Shown in pieces: positions 57,101 through 64,000 of a DNA stretch of 64,000 nucleotides. The DNA lies in NCBI GenBank assembly GCA_963662155.1, contig OY759261.1, positions 69,165,845 through 69,229,844 of the forward strand, in the 5' to 3' direction. Source of the DNA: Lamellibrachia columna (taxonomy: Eukaryota > Annelida > Polychaeta > Sabellida > Siboglinidae). The translations under genes were made by a program, and so were the position numbers. A model generated the notes under the pieces. The model made no database searches. It had not been told where the DNA came from and saw nothing but the letters and a program-made list of their open reading frames with translations. Position 1 is the first letter of the stretch. Every line of letters begins with the position of its first letter.

Positions 57101-60100
57101 ATAACTGCAGCTTGCATTGAAATCTAAGGCAAATTCAACAACAACGCAATAGATGCTCCTGAGATGTAATTTATTAGGGCTGTTGAAATTATAGTCCAGA
57201 GATATAAGATTTTGGGATCACCTTCACTATGAATATAGCTTTAAATAACTAAATTCTTAGATCCAATAACCTACCTTTGTTCCTGAAGCTGATCCCACGA
57301 ACTCTTTTCCATAGGTATGGGACATTCTTCAGGATGATCCCAAATACTTCCAAACTTTCCGGAAGAGCCAGCTTTATATCAAGCTTCTCGCCGAACTGGA
57401 CCTGCTCAAAGATGGTGCCACCAGACTGGAAGATTGCACCGGTGATAATGGTAACAACATAACTTTACCGTTATCTATTTCATCTTAATATTTTTTTACG
57501 ACAAATATCATGTTTACAAATATCATGTTTGCATTGCATGCAGAGAGAACATAATCTTACATGTGATTATGATAAGTCCATCACTTGATCCCATGAGCTC
57601 CTAATCCCGATACACTTTGTACTGGAAACTGTCAACTGTCAATGTAATGATCGACAAGGTTGATATTTATAAACAGATAATTATAAAATTATGACCAACA
57701 TTTGGTGGTCTATATGTTTTTATGATAAGATAACCAGACTTTGTACATGTAAGATAGATGAGGTGGTGAGATATAAATGAGGTGGTGAGATATAGATGAG
57801 GTGGTGAGAGATAGATGAGGTGGTGAAATATAGATGAGGTGGTGAGAGATAGATGAGGTGGTGAGAGATAGATGAGGTGGTGAGATATAAATGAGGTGGT
57901 GAGATATAGATGAGGTGGTGAGATATAGATGAGGTGGTGAGCTATAGATGAGGTGGTGAGATATAGATGAGGTGGTGAGAGATAGATGAGGTGGTGAGAT
58001 ATAGATGAGGTGGTGAGAGATAGATGAGGTGGTGAGCTATAGATGAGGTGGTGAGAGATAGATGAGGTGGTGAGAGATAGATGAGGTGGTGAGAGATAGA
58101 TGAGGTGGTGAGAGATAGATGAGGTGGTGAGAGATAGATGAGGTGGTGAGCTATAGATGAGGTGGTGAGAGATAGATGAGGTGGTGAGAGATAGATGAGG
58201 TGGTGAGAGATAGATGAGGTGGTGAGAGATAGATGAGGTGGTGAGAGATAGATGAGGTGGTGAGCGATAGATGAGGTGGTGAGAGATAGATGAGGTGGTG
58301 AGAGATAGATGAGGTGGTGAGAGATAGATGAGGTGGTGAGAGATAGATGAGGTGGTGCGAGATAGATGAGGTGGTGCGAGATAGATGAGGTGGTGAGAGA
58401 TAGATGAGGTGGTGCGAGATAGATGAGGTGGTGAGCTATATATTAGGTGATGAGAAATAGGTGAGAGGGTGAGAGATAGATGGGATGGTGAGAGATAGAT
58501 GGGATGGTGAGAGATAGATGGGATGGTGAGAGATAGATGGGATGGTGAGAGATAGATGAGATGGTGAGAGATAGATAGGATGGTGAGAGATAGGTGAGAT
58601 GGTGAGAGATAGGTGAGATGGTGAGAGATAGATGGGATGGTGAGAGATAGGTGAGATGGTGAGAGATAGATGGGATGGTGAGAGATAGGTGAGATGGTGA
58701 GAGATATATAGGATGGTGAGAGATAGGTGGGATGGTGAGAGATAGATGAGATGGTGAGAGATAGGTGAGATGGTGAGAGATATATAGGATGGTGAGAGAT
58801 AGGTGGGATGGTGAGAGATAGATGGGATGGTGAGAGATAGGTGAGAGGGTGAGAGATAGATAGGATGGTGAGAGATTGGTGAGAGATAGATGAGATGGTG
58901 AGAGATAGGTGAGATGGTGAGAGATAGATAGGATGGTGAGAAATTGGTGAGAGATAGATGAGTTGGTGAGAGATAGGTGAGATGGTGAGAGATAGATAGG
59001 ATGGTGAGAGATAGGTGGGATGGTGAGAGATAGATGAGATGGTGAGAGATAGGTGAGATGGTGAGAGATATATAGGATGGTGAGAGATAGGTGGGATGGT
59101 GAGAGATAGATGGGATGGTGAGAGATAGGTGAGAGGGTGAGAGATAGATAGGATGGTGAGAGATAGGTGGGATGGTGAGAGATAGATGGGATGGTGAGAG
59201 ATAGGTGAGAGGGTGAGAGATAGATAGGATGGTGAGAGATTGGTGAGAGATAGATGAGTTGGTGAGAAATAGGTGAGATGGTGAGAGATAGATAGGATGG
59301 TGATAGATATATGGGATGGTGAGAGATAGGTGAGAGGGTGAGAGATAGATGAGATGGTGAGAGATAGGTGAGATGGTGAGAGATAGATAGGATGGTGATA
59401 GATATATGGGATGGTGACAGATATGTTGTACTGCTCCCATTTCACAGCCAACATGGGGATGGGGGATATAATTAATAGAACAGCTTACGACTAAGGTCTC
59501 CGTTAAGTAGTTTAATAGTGATCAAGGCCACGCAGCAGTCACCTCTTGCATATCTCTTTATTATAACAAATGCAAACAAACAAATCTTAACACAATATAA
59601 AATAGCTGTCTTATAAAATAGTTGCAGCTAAAAGAAATTTAGAGAATCTTATGTGTGAAATAAGTCACAAAAAGCGAGTGCTATCTACACACGTGCTACC
59701 TTAGCATGTACCCTGCCTGAGAGCCTTCCTCACTAACACCGACTTAAAACCCACCTGGAAGAAATCCCCCTCCCTCCAGTGTCCCCTCCTTTTATACTCC
59801 TTGCCCTCTAGTGGGTAATTAAAAGATGTTATACTGGGTGCCCTCTAGTGGGTAATAAAAGATGTTTATACCGGGTGCCCTCTAGTGGGTAAGTAAATAA
59901 AGTGTGATGCCCTCCAGTGCCTAAATATATTACTTAACCCTATGATAGATAGATGGGATAGTGAGAGATAGGTGGGATGGTGAGAGATAGATGGGATGGT
60001 GAGAGATAGATGGGATGGTGAGAGATAGGTGGGATGGTGAGAGATAGATAGGATGGTGAGAGATAGATGGGATGGTGAGAGATAGATGGGATGGTGAGAG

Positions 60101-63100
60101 ATAGGTGGGATGGTGAGAGATAGATGGGATGGTGAGAGATAGATGGGATGGTGAGAGATAGATGGGATGGTGAGAGATAGGTGGGATGGTGAGAGATAGA
60201 TGGGATGGTGAGAGATAGATAGGATGGTGAGAGATAGATGGGATGGTGAGAGATAGATGGGATGGTGAGAGATAGGTGGGATGGTGAGAGATAGATAGGA
60301 TGGTGAGAGATAGATGGGATGGTGAGAGATAGATGGGATGGTGAGAGATAGGTGGGATGGTGAGAGATAGATGGGATGGTGAGAGATAGATGGGATGGTG
60401 AGAGATAGATGGGATGGTGAGAGATAGATGGGATGGTGAGAGATAGGTGGGATGGTGAGAGATAGGTGGGATGGTGAGAGATAGATGGGATGGTGAGAGA
60501 TAGATGGGATGGTGAGAGATAGGTGGGTTGGTGAGAGGTAGATGGGATGGTGAGAGATAGATGGGATGGTGAGAGATAGATGGGATGGTGAGAGATAGAT
60601 GGGATGGTGAGAGATAGATGGGATGGTGAGAGATAGGTGGGATGGTGAGAGATAGATGGGATGGTGAGAGATAGATAGGATGGTGAGAGATGGGTGGGAT
60701 GGTGAAAGATAGATGTGATGGTGAGAGATAGATAAATGGTGTTTTTGGGTCATCTTTGCTACCAGTACAACTTTTGTGATTTCCTTTGCTAGATTCTGAT
60801 TCGTCTAAATCCAGTGGTCATAGAGGGGTGAGTTTCATTTCATTACTAGAACATGTTTAACAGTGGTACCAGTACTAGAACCTACTATCTAGTAGTACCT
60901 AATCTTGTGAAACTGTTGGAATTTAACGTCCCTCCTCATTAAAATGTTTTCACTAGTCTCATTCCAAATTTATTTTGCGAAAAATCAAACTTACCCAGCA
61001 TCCACTGGAGCTTGCTAGCTCATTTGTGCAACTTTTGTATGTAGTTTTTTGTGAAATTATCAAATAAACTATTAAATTACTTAATGTTTGGAAAACATTA
61101 ATTGAAGTGAAAATGGAAATGCTGAAAACTCACAAATTTCACCCTTTATACCTGTTTACTCTTGATCCTCTCCATGGTAATCATGTTTACTCTTGCTCCT
61201 GTCCGTGGTAATCGTGTTTACTCTTGCTCCTGTCCATGGTAATCGTGTTCACTCTTGCTACTGTCCATGGTAATCTTGTTTACTCTTGCCCCTGTCCATG
61301 GTAATCATGTATACTCTTACTCCTGTCCGAGGTAATTGTGTTTACTCTTGCCCCTGTCCGTGGTAATCATGTTTAATTTGGTTATATTTCTGGTTCACAG
61401 TCAGCTGACGATCTGTTGTCATCAGGTGAAAGCACATCGTCCAATGAGCCATCAGTGAAGTGCGCTAACTACACGTTGTCCGCCCATATCAGCACGACAG
61501 GTAGAGTGACATCTGGTAGACAAAGAACACATCATTATTAACACTCTCTCTCCCAGAGGGAAATATTCTCTTCCACATGCAATGTTCACCGCCACATGCA
61601 ATATTCACCTCCACATGCAATGTTCTCTTCCACATGCAATGTTCTCCTCCACATGCAATGTTCTCCTCCACATGCAATGTTCTCCTACACATGCAGTGTT
61701 CTCCTCCACATGCAATGTTCTCATCCACATGCAATGTTCTCCTCCACATGCAGTGTTCTCCTCCACATGCAATGTTCTCACCCACATGCAATGTTCTCAT
61801 CCACATGCAGTGTTCTCCTCCACATGCAGTGTTCTCCTCCACATGCAGTGTTCTCCTCCACATGCAATGTTCTCCTCCATGTGCAATGTTCTCCTCCACA
61901 CGCAATGTTCTCCTCCACCTGCAATGTTCTCCTCAACATACAATGTTCTCCTCCACATGCAATGTTCTCCTCCACGTGCAATGTTCTCCTCCATGTGCAA
62001 TGTTCTCCTCCACATGCAATGTTCTCCTCCACATATCGTGTTCTCCTCCACATGCAATGTTCTCCTCCACATGCAATGTTCTCTTCCACATGCAATATTC
62101 ACCTCCATATGCAATGTTCTCCTCCACATATAGTGTTCTCCTCCACATACAATGTTCTCCTCCACATGCAATGTTCTCCTCCACATACAGTGTTCTCCTC
62201 CACATACAGTGTTCTCCACATGCAATGTTCTTCTCCACATGCATTGTTCTCCACGTGCAGTGTTCTCCTCCACATGCAATGTTCTCCTCCACATGCAATG
62301 TTCTCCTCAACATATAGTGTTCTCCTCCACATACAATGTTCTCCTCCACATGCAATATTCTCCTCCACATGCAATGTTCTCCTCCACATGCAATGTTCTC
62401 TTCCACATATAGTGTTCTCCTCCACATACAATGTTCTCCTCCACATACAGTGTTCTCCTCCACATGCAATGTTCTTCTCCACATGCATTGTTCTCCACAT
62501 GCAGTGTTCTCCTCCACATGCAGTGTTCTCCTCCACATGCAGTGTTCTCCTCCACATGCAATGTTCTCCTCCACATGCATTGTTTTGTTCTCCTCCACAT
62601 ACAATGTTCTCCACATGCAATGTTCTTATCTACATGCAATGTTCTCCTCCACATGCAGTGTTCTCTTCCACATGCAAAGTTCTCCTCCACATGCATTGTT
62701 TTCCTCCACATGCAATGTAAACATGGTATTTGCCCTGAAATATTCAGATTAAACTGATAACAATCAAATTATATTTTTAAATTGTGGTTCATTAAAGGTT
62801 CCTCCTCATTTTGATCTCTCATCTCATTTCAAAGTAATTTTTTTTTAATTCAAACCTACCATGCTAGCTCGTTTGTACAACTTTTATATGTAGTTTTTGT
62901 GAAATCGTCTGATCCTCCCCTTTCTACCACCAATGTTCTCGTGTTGCGTACCGTGTTATCATGATTATGTACTGTGGGATAAATGATCGCCCCACCTTTG
63001 CTACTTTTACATGTCATTTAATAATTGCTTTTCTCGATGAGTTAGTTTGTATTGGTGATTAAGCTATATCTCATCGATTTACACATATATAATATTTTTC

Positions 63101-64000
63101 TCGATGAACATGTTTGTACCAGCTATTTCTCTTCGATACATGTATTTTATTATCACGATGCATTTATTAAATGACCTTTAACAACCGTTACTCTTTGTGT
63201 GTTCCTGTAGGAAACAAGCTCAGGTTTCTGCCATTACGCATCTGCAAAGTATCAACATTAAGCATCAGCAGGGAATAAATGTAGTTTTTGTGAAATCGTC
63301 TGACAAACTATTAAATTATTTATTGCTTGATCCCATAGTTATTGAAGTGAATATGGAAATGCATTTTGCCCTCCGTGAAATTTCATAACTTTGTCATGTG
63401 ATCAGCAAGAGGATATGGAAGTCATGCTCAGCCTTGACCCCCATAAAGTGTTTACTGTTTTGGATATCCACTGTTTTGAGCCTTACCAGATCTAATGACT
63501 AAAGTCAATTATTTCAATGATTTGAACAAAAATACACACTTTTAGTTAAATCAATATTACTGAAGTTAATCATACACTTCAAATTAGAACATTCACGAAC
63601 CAGATTTGGAATAGGCTAAATCAGTTGAGGCTGGAGTTTTAAAAACACGCTTGTATCGTAAAGATCTTAGAACATTTATATATTGAATACCATATACAGC
63701 ATGTAACATGATTTTACAATAAAAATGATCAGATTTCATTCCTTTAAAAATCTTAGTAAAGTTGCTCACACCTTAGCTGTCTCCATGACTCTGTGATATC
63801 CTCATCCAGTGACCTGATGTTGACCCTTTCGTCCAGTGACCTGATATTGACCCTTTCGTCCTGATATTAACCATTTCCAGGAACCTGCCATGAACATGGG
63901 AAGGTGTATGCCGTCTACTTGATCACAGTGAAGAAGTTGTATGCTGACGGTACACACGATACGTGGGACGTCTACCGGAGATACAGCGACTTCCACGACC
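42018..64000 (+). CDS. SNX13: Sorting nexin 13 orthologue (18 exons, gene overview, 3' end outside window)
   Basis: Eighteen plus-strand exons join in consistent phase into about 624 residues of a protein that is about 960 residues in vertebrates. Order: two hydrophobic segments separated by a FGP turn (residues about 8-48), a PXA domain (about 90-300), an RGS domain (about 365-535), an acidic serine-rich linker (about 540-575) and the start of the PX domain (about 580 on) with the RRYSDFHD motif. The rest of PX and the C-terminal nexin domain lie beyond 64000. SNX13 is known as an endosome/ER membrane protein of the Mdm1/SNX13/14/19/25 group that binds phosphoinositides through PX; its RGS domain was reported to act on G-alpha-s, and later work links it to sterol and contact-site biology. 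Introns hold very large minisatellites. Exon 2 has a frame problem. Confidence 0.95.
42460..43290 (+). mobile_element. Degraded LINE (CR1/L2-like) ORF2 C-terminal half in SNX13 intron 1
   Basis: ISARNLRVTYDDNINFRQHI, then frameshifted HNRDLRHIRRYQ and VSSRLDYCNSLYHNIA-type blocks, and the intact frame 42847-43275 with LLKWLHWLPVRNRIIICTIT, AYLHSLLTPARQ, FSVASPTLWNSVPVSVKS and FRRKLKTHLLN. These are classic LINE ORF2 C-terminal motifs. A 21 bp tandem (AGCATATTTCACCAACTTTT, 42605-42680) has expanded inside it. Confidence 0.85.
43612..43711 (+). CDS. SNX13: SNX13 exon 2, membrane-proximal region, ambiguous frame (residues 41-73)
   Basis: Joined to exon 1 the exon reads GGALMVLYQHGRTKGK, which fits the family. 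Further on, the homologous-looking acidic run EDLEEGQYDASLLP is in a different frame, while the splice phase to exon 3 again demands the first frame. Acceptor GTTCCAG, donor CTG|GTAAGA. Either the exon uses one frame throughout or it holds two compensating indels near 43641-43655 and 43695-43711. Confidence 0.7.
43840..43882. repeat. 11 bp tandem (GAATCCTCTT), 4 units
   Basis: A short CT-rich tandem in SNX13 intron 2, about 125 bp upstream of exon 3. Confidence 0.85.
43925..43965 (+). mobile_element. SINE central-domain fragment
   Basis: TTCACTCAGCTGTATAAATG and AGTACCTGGCTAT equal the central block of the 37443 SINE. It lies about 40 bp upstream of the exon 3 acceptor. Confidence 0.65.
44007..44096 (+). 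CDS. SNX13: SNX13 exon 3, lead into the PXA domain (residues 74-103)
   Basis: After a GCTTGCAG acceptor the exon encodes LVDDLRKGGKNMKADKRMTG, then SSTIDEVLQE, and ends GAG|GTATTG. The RRLTGANIIDE-like block precedes PXA in SNX13 proteins. The last 21 bases and the donor are repeated eight more times downstream at 75 bp intervals. Confidence 0.85.
44076..44748 (+). repeat. 75 bp minisatellite built from the SNX13 exon 3 end and donor, 9 units
   Basis: Units start at 44076, 44151, 44226 and every 75 bp to 44676. Each begins ATTGATGAAGTCTTACAAGA and GGT, i.e. the last 21 exon bases plus the splice donor, then GTTCTGGGGAGTCATGATGA and further intron bases. The donor alternates between GTATTG and GTGATG. 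Units 1-6 keep an open frame; unit 7 has an in-frame TAA. Confidence 0.93.
45050..45395 (+). repeat. CT-rich minisatellite ending at the SNX13 exon 4 acceptor
   Basis: About 30 bp units of CTTGACCTGACCTTCACCTT then CCATTCATTGT. The final partial unit CTTGACCTGAAG supplies the 3' splice site of exon 4, so the polypyrimidine region of this intron is repeat-derived. Confidence 0.9.
45396..45517 (+). CDS. SNX13: SNX13 exon 4, PXA domain (residues 104-144)
   Basis: Encodes VLDYTYRDYIHSWYRRISDD then EKFRYDMRMTLQRVIIALSE. RDYI-SWY---SDDE is the PXA signature. The acceptor CTGAAG lies at the end of a CT-rich minisatellite; the donor is AGAG|GTGAGT. Exit phase 2. Confidence 0.95.
45865..46169. repeat. 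25 bp minisatellite, left part (CATACATCAATGTTTCATTGTGAGT)
   Basis: About 12 units in SNX13 intron 4. The array is interrupted by a hAT-like element and resumes at 47642. Confidence 0.95.
46170..47641. mobile_element. hAT-like nonautonomous DNA transposon inside a minisatellite
   Basis: The termini CAGGGGTGAGATTTAGC and GCTAAATCTCACCCCTG are perfect 17 bp inverted repeats. GAGTCA flanks both sides, a 6 bp candidate target duplication, although the host array itself contains this word. CAGGGGTG ends are typical of hAT elements. Just inside are GGTCGCCCGGTCGCC and AGCCCGACTGGCTACC. No transposase frame is present; the 92-codon frame 46823-47101 is unrecognised. The interior carries a block also found at 49660-50095. 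Confidence 0.85.
47642..47995. repeat. 25 bp minisatellite, right part
   Basis: About 14 units continuing the array before the hAT-like insertion, ending about 50 bp before exon 5. Confidence 0.95.
48049..48164 (+). CDS. SNX13: SNX13 exon 5, PXA domain (residues 145-183)
   Basis: Encodes AKDVDLVPYLTTHLVDDFAS followed by HIKLYRRALERVKAH. PY-TT-LVDDFA-H and L-R-A are conserved SNX13 PXA residues. Acceptor TCTTGCAG, donor GATG|GTAGTA. Confidence 0.95.
48952..49059 (+). CDS. SNX13: SNX13 exon 6, PXA domain (residues 183-219)
   Basis: Encodes DTKPPPDLEAIFFDLEMEME followed by KNLCRDAICLSDDSER. FF-LE-EMEKN-CRD is strongly diagnostic of SNX13. Acceptor TTTTTAG, donor GAC|GTGAGT. Confidence 0.96.
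49467..49555 (+). CDS. SNX13: SNX13 exon 7, PXA domain (residues 219-248)
   Basis: Encodes QYLQDLSETLLFLLLPPEDF then HNKPFRYIVR. LL-LLLPP-DFHNK--RY-VR is a near-invariant SNX13 block. Acceptor TCTTTCAG, donor CGC|GTACGT. Confidence 0.96.
49655..50100. repeat. Interspersed repeat shared with the hAT interior
   Basis: AGCAAAAATACCCATCC, GTAATGACAGTCATGATAAC and, about 300 bp later, TGGGGTCATAGATGAAACCC with TGAAAGTTTGG match in order the blocks at about 46575-46640 and 47045-47085. The middle differs. Located in SNX13 intron 7. Confidence 0.7.
50173..50256 (+). CDS. SNX13: SNX13 exon 8, PXA domain (residues 249-276)
   Basis: Encodes EVLVNGVFLPTFNLISDPDY then INQAICTL. SDPDYINQ is conserved across PXA-containing sorting nexins. 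Acceptor CTGCTGCAG, donor CTA|GTAAGT. Phase 0 on both sides. Confidence 0.96.
50893..51034 (+). CDS. SNX13: SNX13 exon 9, end of PXA and linker (residues 277-324)
   Basis: Encodes CGEAPLTNDCFLLILKTTDS, VTELEAVKEKVDLDIARQRS and KDSGGED. The IIK-SD---ELEAV-D-A motif at this position is typical of SNX13, and the exon ends in a charged helix. Acceptor CTCCCTGCAG, donor GACG|GTATGG. Confidence 0.95.
51197..51385 (+). mobile_element. tRNA-derived SINE in SNX13 intron 9
   Basis: The head ATGCAGTAACACAGTCGTTA, GAATGTGTCGGACTCGGCTG and GGGGTTTATATC corresponds to the tRNA part of the 37443 SINE, followed by TCTCGGCTGTATAAATGAGT, the central block. The box B is degraded. It ends about 30 bp before exon 10. 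Confidence 0.75.
51417..51526 (+). CDS. SNX13: SNX13 exon 10, linker between PXA and RGS (residues 324-360)
   Basis: Encodes DVAVKRQLSSLLYVKGVCEK followed by RIQQLHDGLDDPDLLPV. The I-SLL-VK-VC--RIQ-L block is conserved ahead of the RGS domain. Acceptor TCTCTGCAG, donor GTG|GTAGGT. A SINE ends just upstream. Confidence 0.95.
51878..51977 (+). CDS. SNX13: SNX13 exon 11, start of RGS domain (residues 361-394)
   Basis: Encodes GLDMTKLMVPGQRLYNLPFD followed by VVLHNNVALSYFL. LPFD-VL-NNVAL--F matches the first RGS helix of SNX13. Acceptor TTTTCAG, donor CTTG|GTACGT. Confidence 0.95.
52100..52585. other. SNX13 intron 11, dispersed repeat pieces
   Basis: Shares GGTGTGAATAGTTAAAT, AAAGAATTGACTTAAATCGT and GGTAACTTGCAAA with 24060-24210, plus a reversed relative of the 60930 repeat. 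No gene. Confidence 0.45.
52586..52641 (+). CDS. SNX13: SNX13 exon 12, RGS domain (residues 394-412)
   Basis: A 56-base exon encoding EFMTSIGAQGHLFFYLTVE. G---HLFF-LTVE-Y is the conserved RGS helix of this family. Acceptor TTTTCAG, donor GAG|GTAAGC. The following intron holds a roughly 2.5 kb SINE-derived array. Confidence 0.95.
52790..53012 (-). mobile_element. tRNA-derived SINE whose head seeds the following array
   Basis: On the minus strand the head contains CAGTTAGTACTGGACTGTCA, GCCGAGAGGTCCAGGGTTTG and AGTCCACC, the tRNA D-arm, anticodon and T-arm region. The body runs toward 52790. The head sequence is continuous with the 37 bp array to the right. Confidence 0.75.
52975..55434 (+). 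repeat. 37 bp minisatellite derived from a SINE tRNA head, roughly 65 units
   Basis: Unit CTCTCGGCTGACAGTCCAGT, then ACTAACTGCCCCCAGAC, with variants CCTGGAC, TTCGG and TTCTCGG. Each unit equals the anticodon-arm segment of the adjoining SINE. On the SNX13 sense strand nearly every unit contains TACTAAC followed within 15-30 bases by CTGACAG. The array fills most of intron 12 and ends about 220 bp before exon 13. Confidence 0.95.
55658..55798 (+). CDS. SNX13: SNX13 exon 13, RGS domain (residues 413-459)
   Basis: Encodes GYRVSTEQQMSVALLAEDGS, ACHTEMPDLEMVRDAAISIY and NQYLSEK. GYRV-A-QQ and AA--IY-QYLSEKA are conserved SNX13 RGS residues. Acceptor ACTCCAG, donor AAG|GTAAAT. Phase 0 on both sides. 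Confidence 0.96.
55870..55975. repeat. Two-copy 51 bp direct repeat
   Basis: GACATGATACTGAATCAACA and ACCCTTTAAGGTGACATCTA occur twice in a row. Confidence 0.9.
56152..56660 (+). repeat. 28 bp minisatellite, 18 units, 3' splice-site-like
   Basis: Unit CACAGGTCTCTGTCCTCAGA then CACTCTGC. Each unit holds a pyrimidine run followed by CAG and also a CAG|GTCTCT donor-like word. It lies in SNX13 intron 13, about 300 bp ahead of exon 14. Long plus-strand frames result but match nothing. Confidence 0.95.
56735..56838. repeat. 27 bp tandem, 4 units (TTGTTGTGTTCAGGACTTGTTC)
   Basis: A T-rich tandem close upstream of exon 14, with repeated TTCAG words. Confidence 0.85.
56960..57064 (+). CDS. SNX13: SNX13 exon 14, RGS domain (residues 460-494)
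   Basis: Encodes VSPRLCIDSHIVKVLKDRIY then YDQPTDTVFDEVQAR. SPR-----V--L---L----P---FD--Q-- fits the RGS domain of SNX13. Acceptor CTGTACAG, donor AGG|GTAAGC. Confidence 0.95.
57315..57450 (+). CDS. SNX13: SNX13 exon 15, end of RGS domain (residues 495-540)
   Basis: Encodes VWDILQDDPKYFQTFRKSQL, YIKLLAELDLLKDGATRLED and CTGDN. V-E----D-RFYPSFR-S-LY--MLAELD-L is the terminal RGS helix block. Acceptor TTCCATAG, donor AATG|GTAACA. The following intron holds the 18 bp arrays. Confidence 0.95.
57738..59420. repeat. 18 bp minisatellite, left part (GAGATAGATGAGGTGGTGA)
   Basis: About 90 units. The left half is mostly GATGAGGTGGTGAGAGATA, and the right half (from 58440) is GATGGGATGGTGAGAGATAG with GGTGAG variants. 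Multiples of three give open minus-strand frames up to 595 codons, rich in S, H, L and P and without coding meaning. SNX13 intron 15. Confidence 0.95.
59421..59945 (-). mobile_element. LTR-like insertion in the 18 bp array
   Basis: About 525 bp of unrelated sequence interrupts the array. On the minus strand it has three GCCCTCTAGTGGG-type direct repeats upstream (59803-59890), a TATAAAAGGAGGGG box (near 59785-59797) and an AATAAAG poly(A) signal (near 59552), the order of an LTR with U3, R and U5. It ends in GTACAACA on the minus strand; a clean TG start and target duplication were not found. A solo LTR is the best guess. Confidence 0.4.
59838..59888 (-). promoter_or_regulatory. Two CTCF-like motifs in the LTR-like insertion
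   Basis: On the minus strand CCACTAGAGGGCAC occurs at 59851-59838 and 59888-59875, both fitting CCASYAGRKGGCRS. A third copy at about 59803-59815 misses the last base and a fourth (59912-59925) is degraded. Confidence 0.35.
59946..60740. repeat. 18 bp minisatellite, right part
   Basis: About 44 units of GATGGGATGGTGAGAGATA continuing the left array after the LTR-like insertion. It ends about 50 bp before exon 16. Confidence 0.95.
60793..60827 (+). CDS. SNX13: SNX13 exon 16, serine-rich linker micro-exon (residues 540-551)
   Basis: A 35-base exon encoding DSDSSKSSGHRG between RGS and PX. Acceptor TTTGCTAG, donor GGG|GTGAGT. Content is low complexity, but both splice sites and the phase (1 in, 0 out) fit exons 15 and 17. 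Confidence 0.75.
60930..61150. repeat. Interspersed repeat shared within SNX13 introns 16 and 17
   Basis: CTCATTTGTGCAACTTTTGT, ATGTAGTTTTTTGTGAAATT and TTGAAGTGAAAATGGAAATG recur, with changes, at 62799-62910 and 63255-63375; a reversed, weaker relative is near 52270-52480. Family unknown. Confidence 0.55.
61160..61375. repeat. 31 bp minisatellite, 7 units
   Basis: Unit ACTCTTGCTCCTGTCCATGG, then TAATCGTGTTT. SNX13 intron 16, ending about 25 bp before exon 17. Confidence 0.93.
61401..61500 (+). CDS. SNX13: SNX13 exon 17, linker and first PX strand (residues 552-585)
   Basis: Encodes SADDLLSSGESTSSNEPSVK then CANYTLSAHISTTG. The LDDLS-----D--V-LHAYISDTG run in SNX13 is clearly related. Acceptor GGTTCACAG, donor ACAG|GTAGAG. 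Confidence 0.92.
61560..62720. repeat. 19 bp minisatellite, about 60 units (TTCTCCTCCACATGCAATG)
   Basis: A pyrimidine-rich array in SNX13 intron 17. Because 19 is not a multiple of three, all three frames on each strand are open for long stretches (up to 374 codons). None is coding. Confidence 0.95.
62760..63880. other. SNX13 intron 17, right part
   Basis: AT-rich, with two copies of the 60930-type repeat and a short CAGTGACCTGATGTTGACCC tandem (63808-63870) directly before exon 18. No extra exon recognised. Confidence 0.5.
63881..64000 (+). CDS. SNX13: SNX13 exon 18, PX domain, cut by the window edge (residues 585-624)
   Basis: Encodes TCHEHGKVYAVYLITVKKLY followed by ADGTHDTWDVYRRYSDFHD. 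HGK-YA-Y-I-V and the phosphoinositide-contacting RRYSDF motif identify the PX domain. Acceptor CATTTCCAG. The exon continues past 64000. Confidence 0.96.

Noticed and set aside
57667..59454. 595-codon open frame on the minus strand (and 334 and 295 codons nearby)
   Set aside because: It is a pure translation of an 18 bp tandem array (ISHHPIYLSPS repeats), antisense in a SNX13 intron. The open frame follows from a period divisible by three.
61577..62752. Several overlapping long frames on both strands, up to 374 codons
   Set aside because: All come from a 19 bp stop-free repeat; every frame is open, which argues against any being a gene.

Overview
The window is animal nuclear DNA, most likely from a lophotrochozoan and probably a mollusc. 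Coding sequence is a few percent, split into short exons with GT/AG borders. The rest is introns and intergenic DNA full of minisatellites, SINEs, LINE fragments and small DNA transposons. The phylum is an inference from the repeat types and from protein similarity to bilaterian families. The species cannot be named from sequence alone.

Two genes are recognised with confidence, arranged head to head. On the minus strand, seven exons between 36856 and 1166 encode the N-terminal part of a RAPGEF4/EPAC2-type cAMP-activated Rap exchange factor: the N-terminus, the first cyclic-nucleotide-binding domain, a linker and the DEP domain. The gene runs off the left edge before its second cNMP, REM, RA and GEF regions. 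On the plus strand, eighteen exons from 42018 to the right edge encode about 624 residues of a sorting nexin 13 (SNX13) orthologue: two N-terminal membrane segments, PXA domain, RGS domain and the start of the PX domain. All splice phases agree in both genes. There are two local reading-frame problems, in RAPGEF4 exon 4 and SNX13 exon 2, which may be assembly indels or real lesions. The 5.2 kb between the two start codons holds the promoters; a CpG-richer stretch near 40.32-40.42 kb with three CCAAT boxes and an ATGGCG motif is the best SNX13 promoter candidate.

Layout: 1-36.8 kb is RAPGEF4 introns with many tandem arrays (48, 44, 23, 44, 37, 22, 41, 32, 34, 15 and 67 bp units, and a 356-base AC microsatellite), several LINE fragments on both strands, a piggyBac-like MITE and a second MITE family. 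36.9-42 kb is intergenic with two kinds of tRNA-derived SINE and a LINE fragment. 42-64 kb is SNX13, whose introns carry unusually large minisatellites. Several of these grow from or touch splice signals: a 75 bp array copied from the exon 3 end and its donor, a CT-rich array that supplies the exon 4 acceptor, and a roughly 2.5 kb array born from a SINE tRNA head in which nearly every unit carries a perfect TACTAAC branch-point word. A hAT-like transposon sits inside a 25 bp array, and an LTR-like element sits inside an 18 bp array.

I see no rRNA, free-standing tRNA gene, CRISPR array, operon or bacterial feature. The most interesting material is the repeated interplay between minisatellites and splicing signals, not a new protein system.
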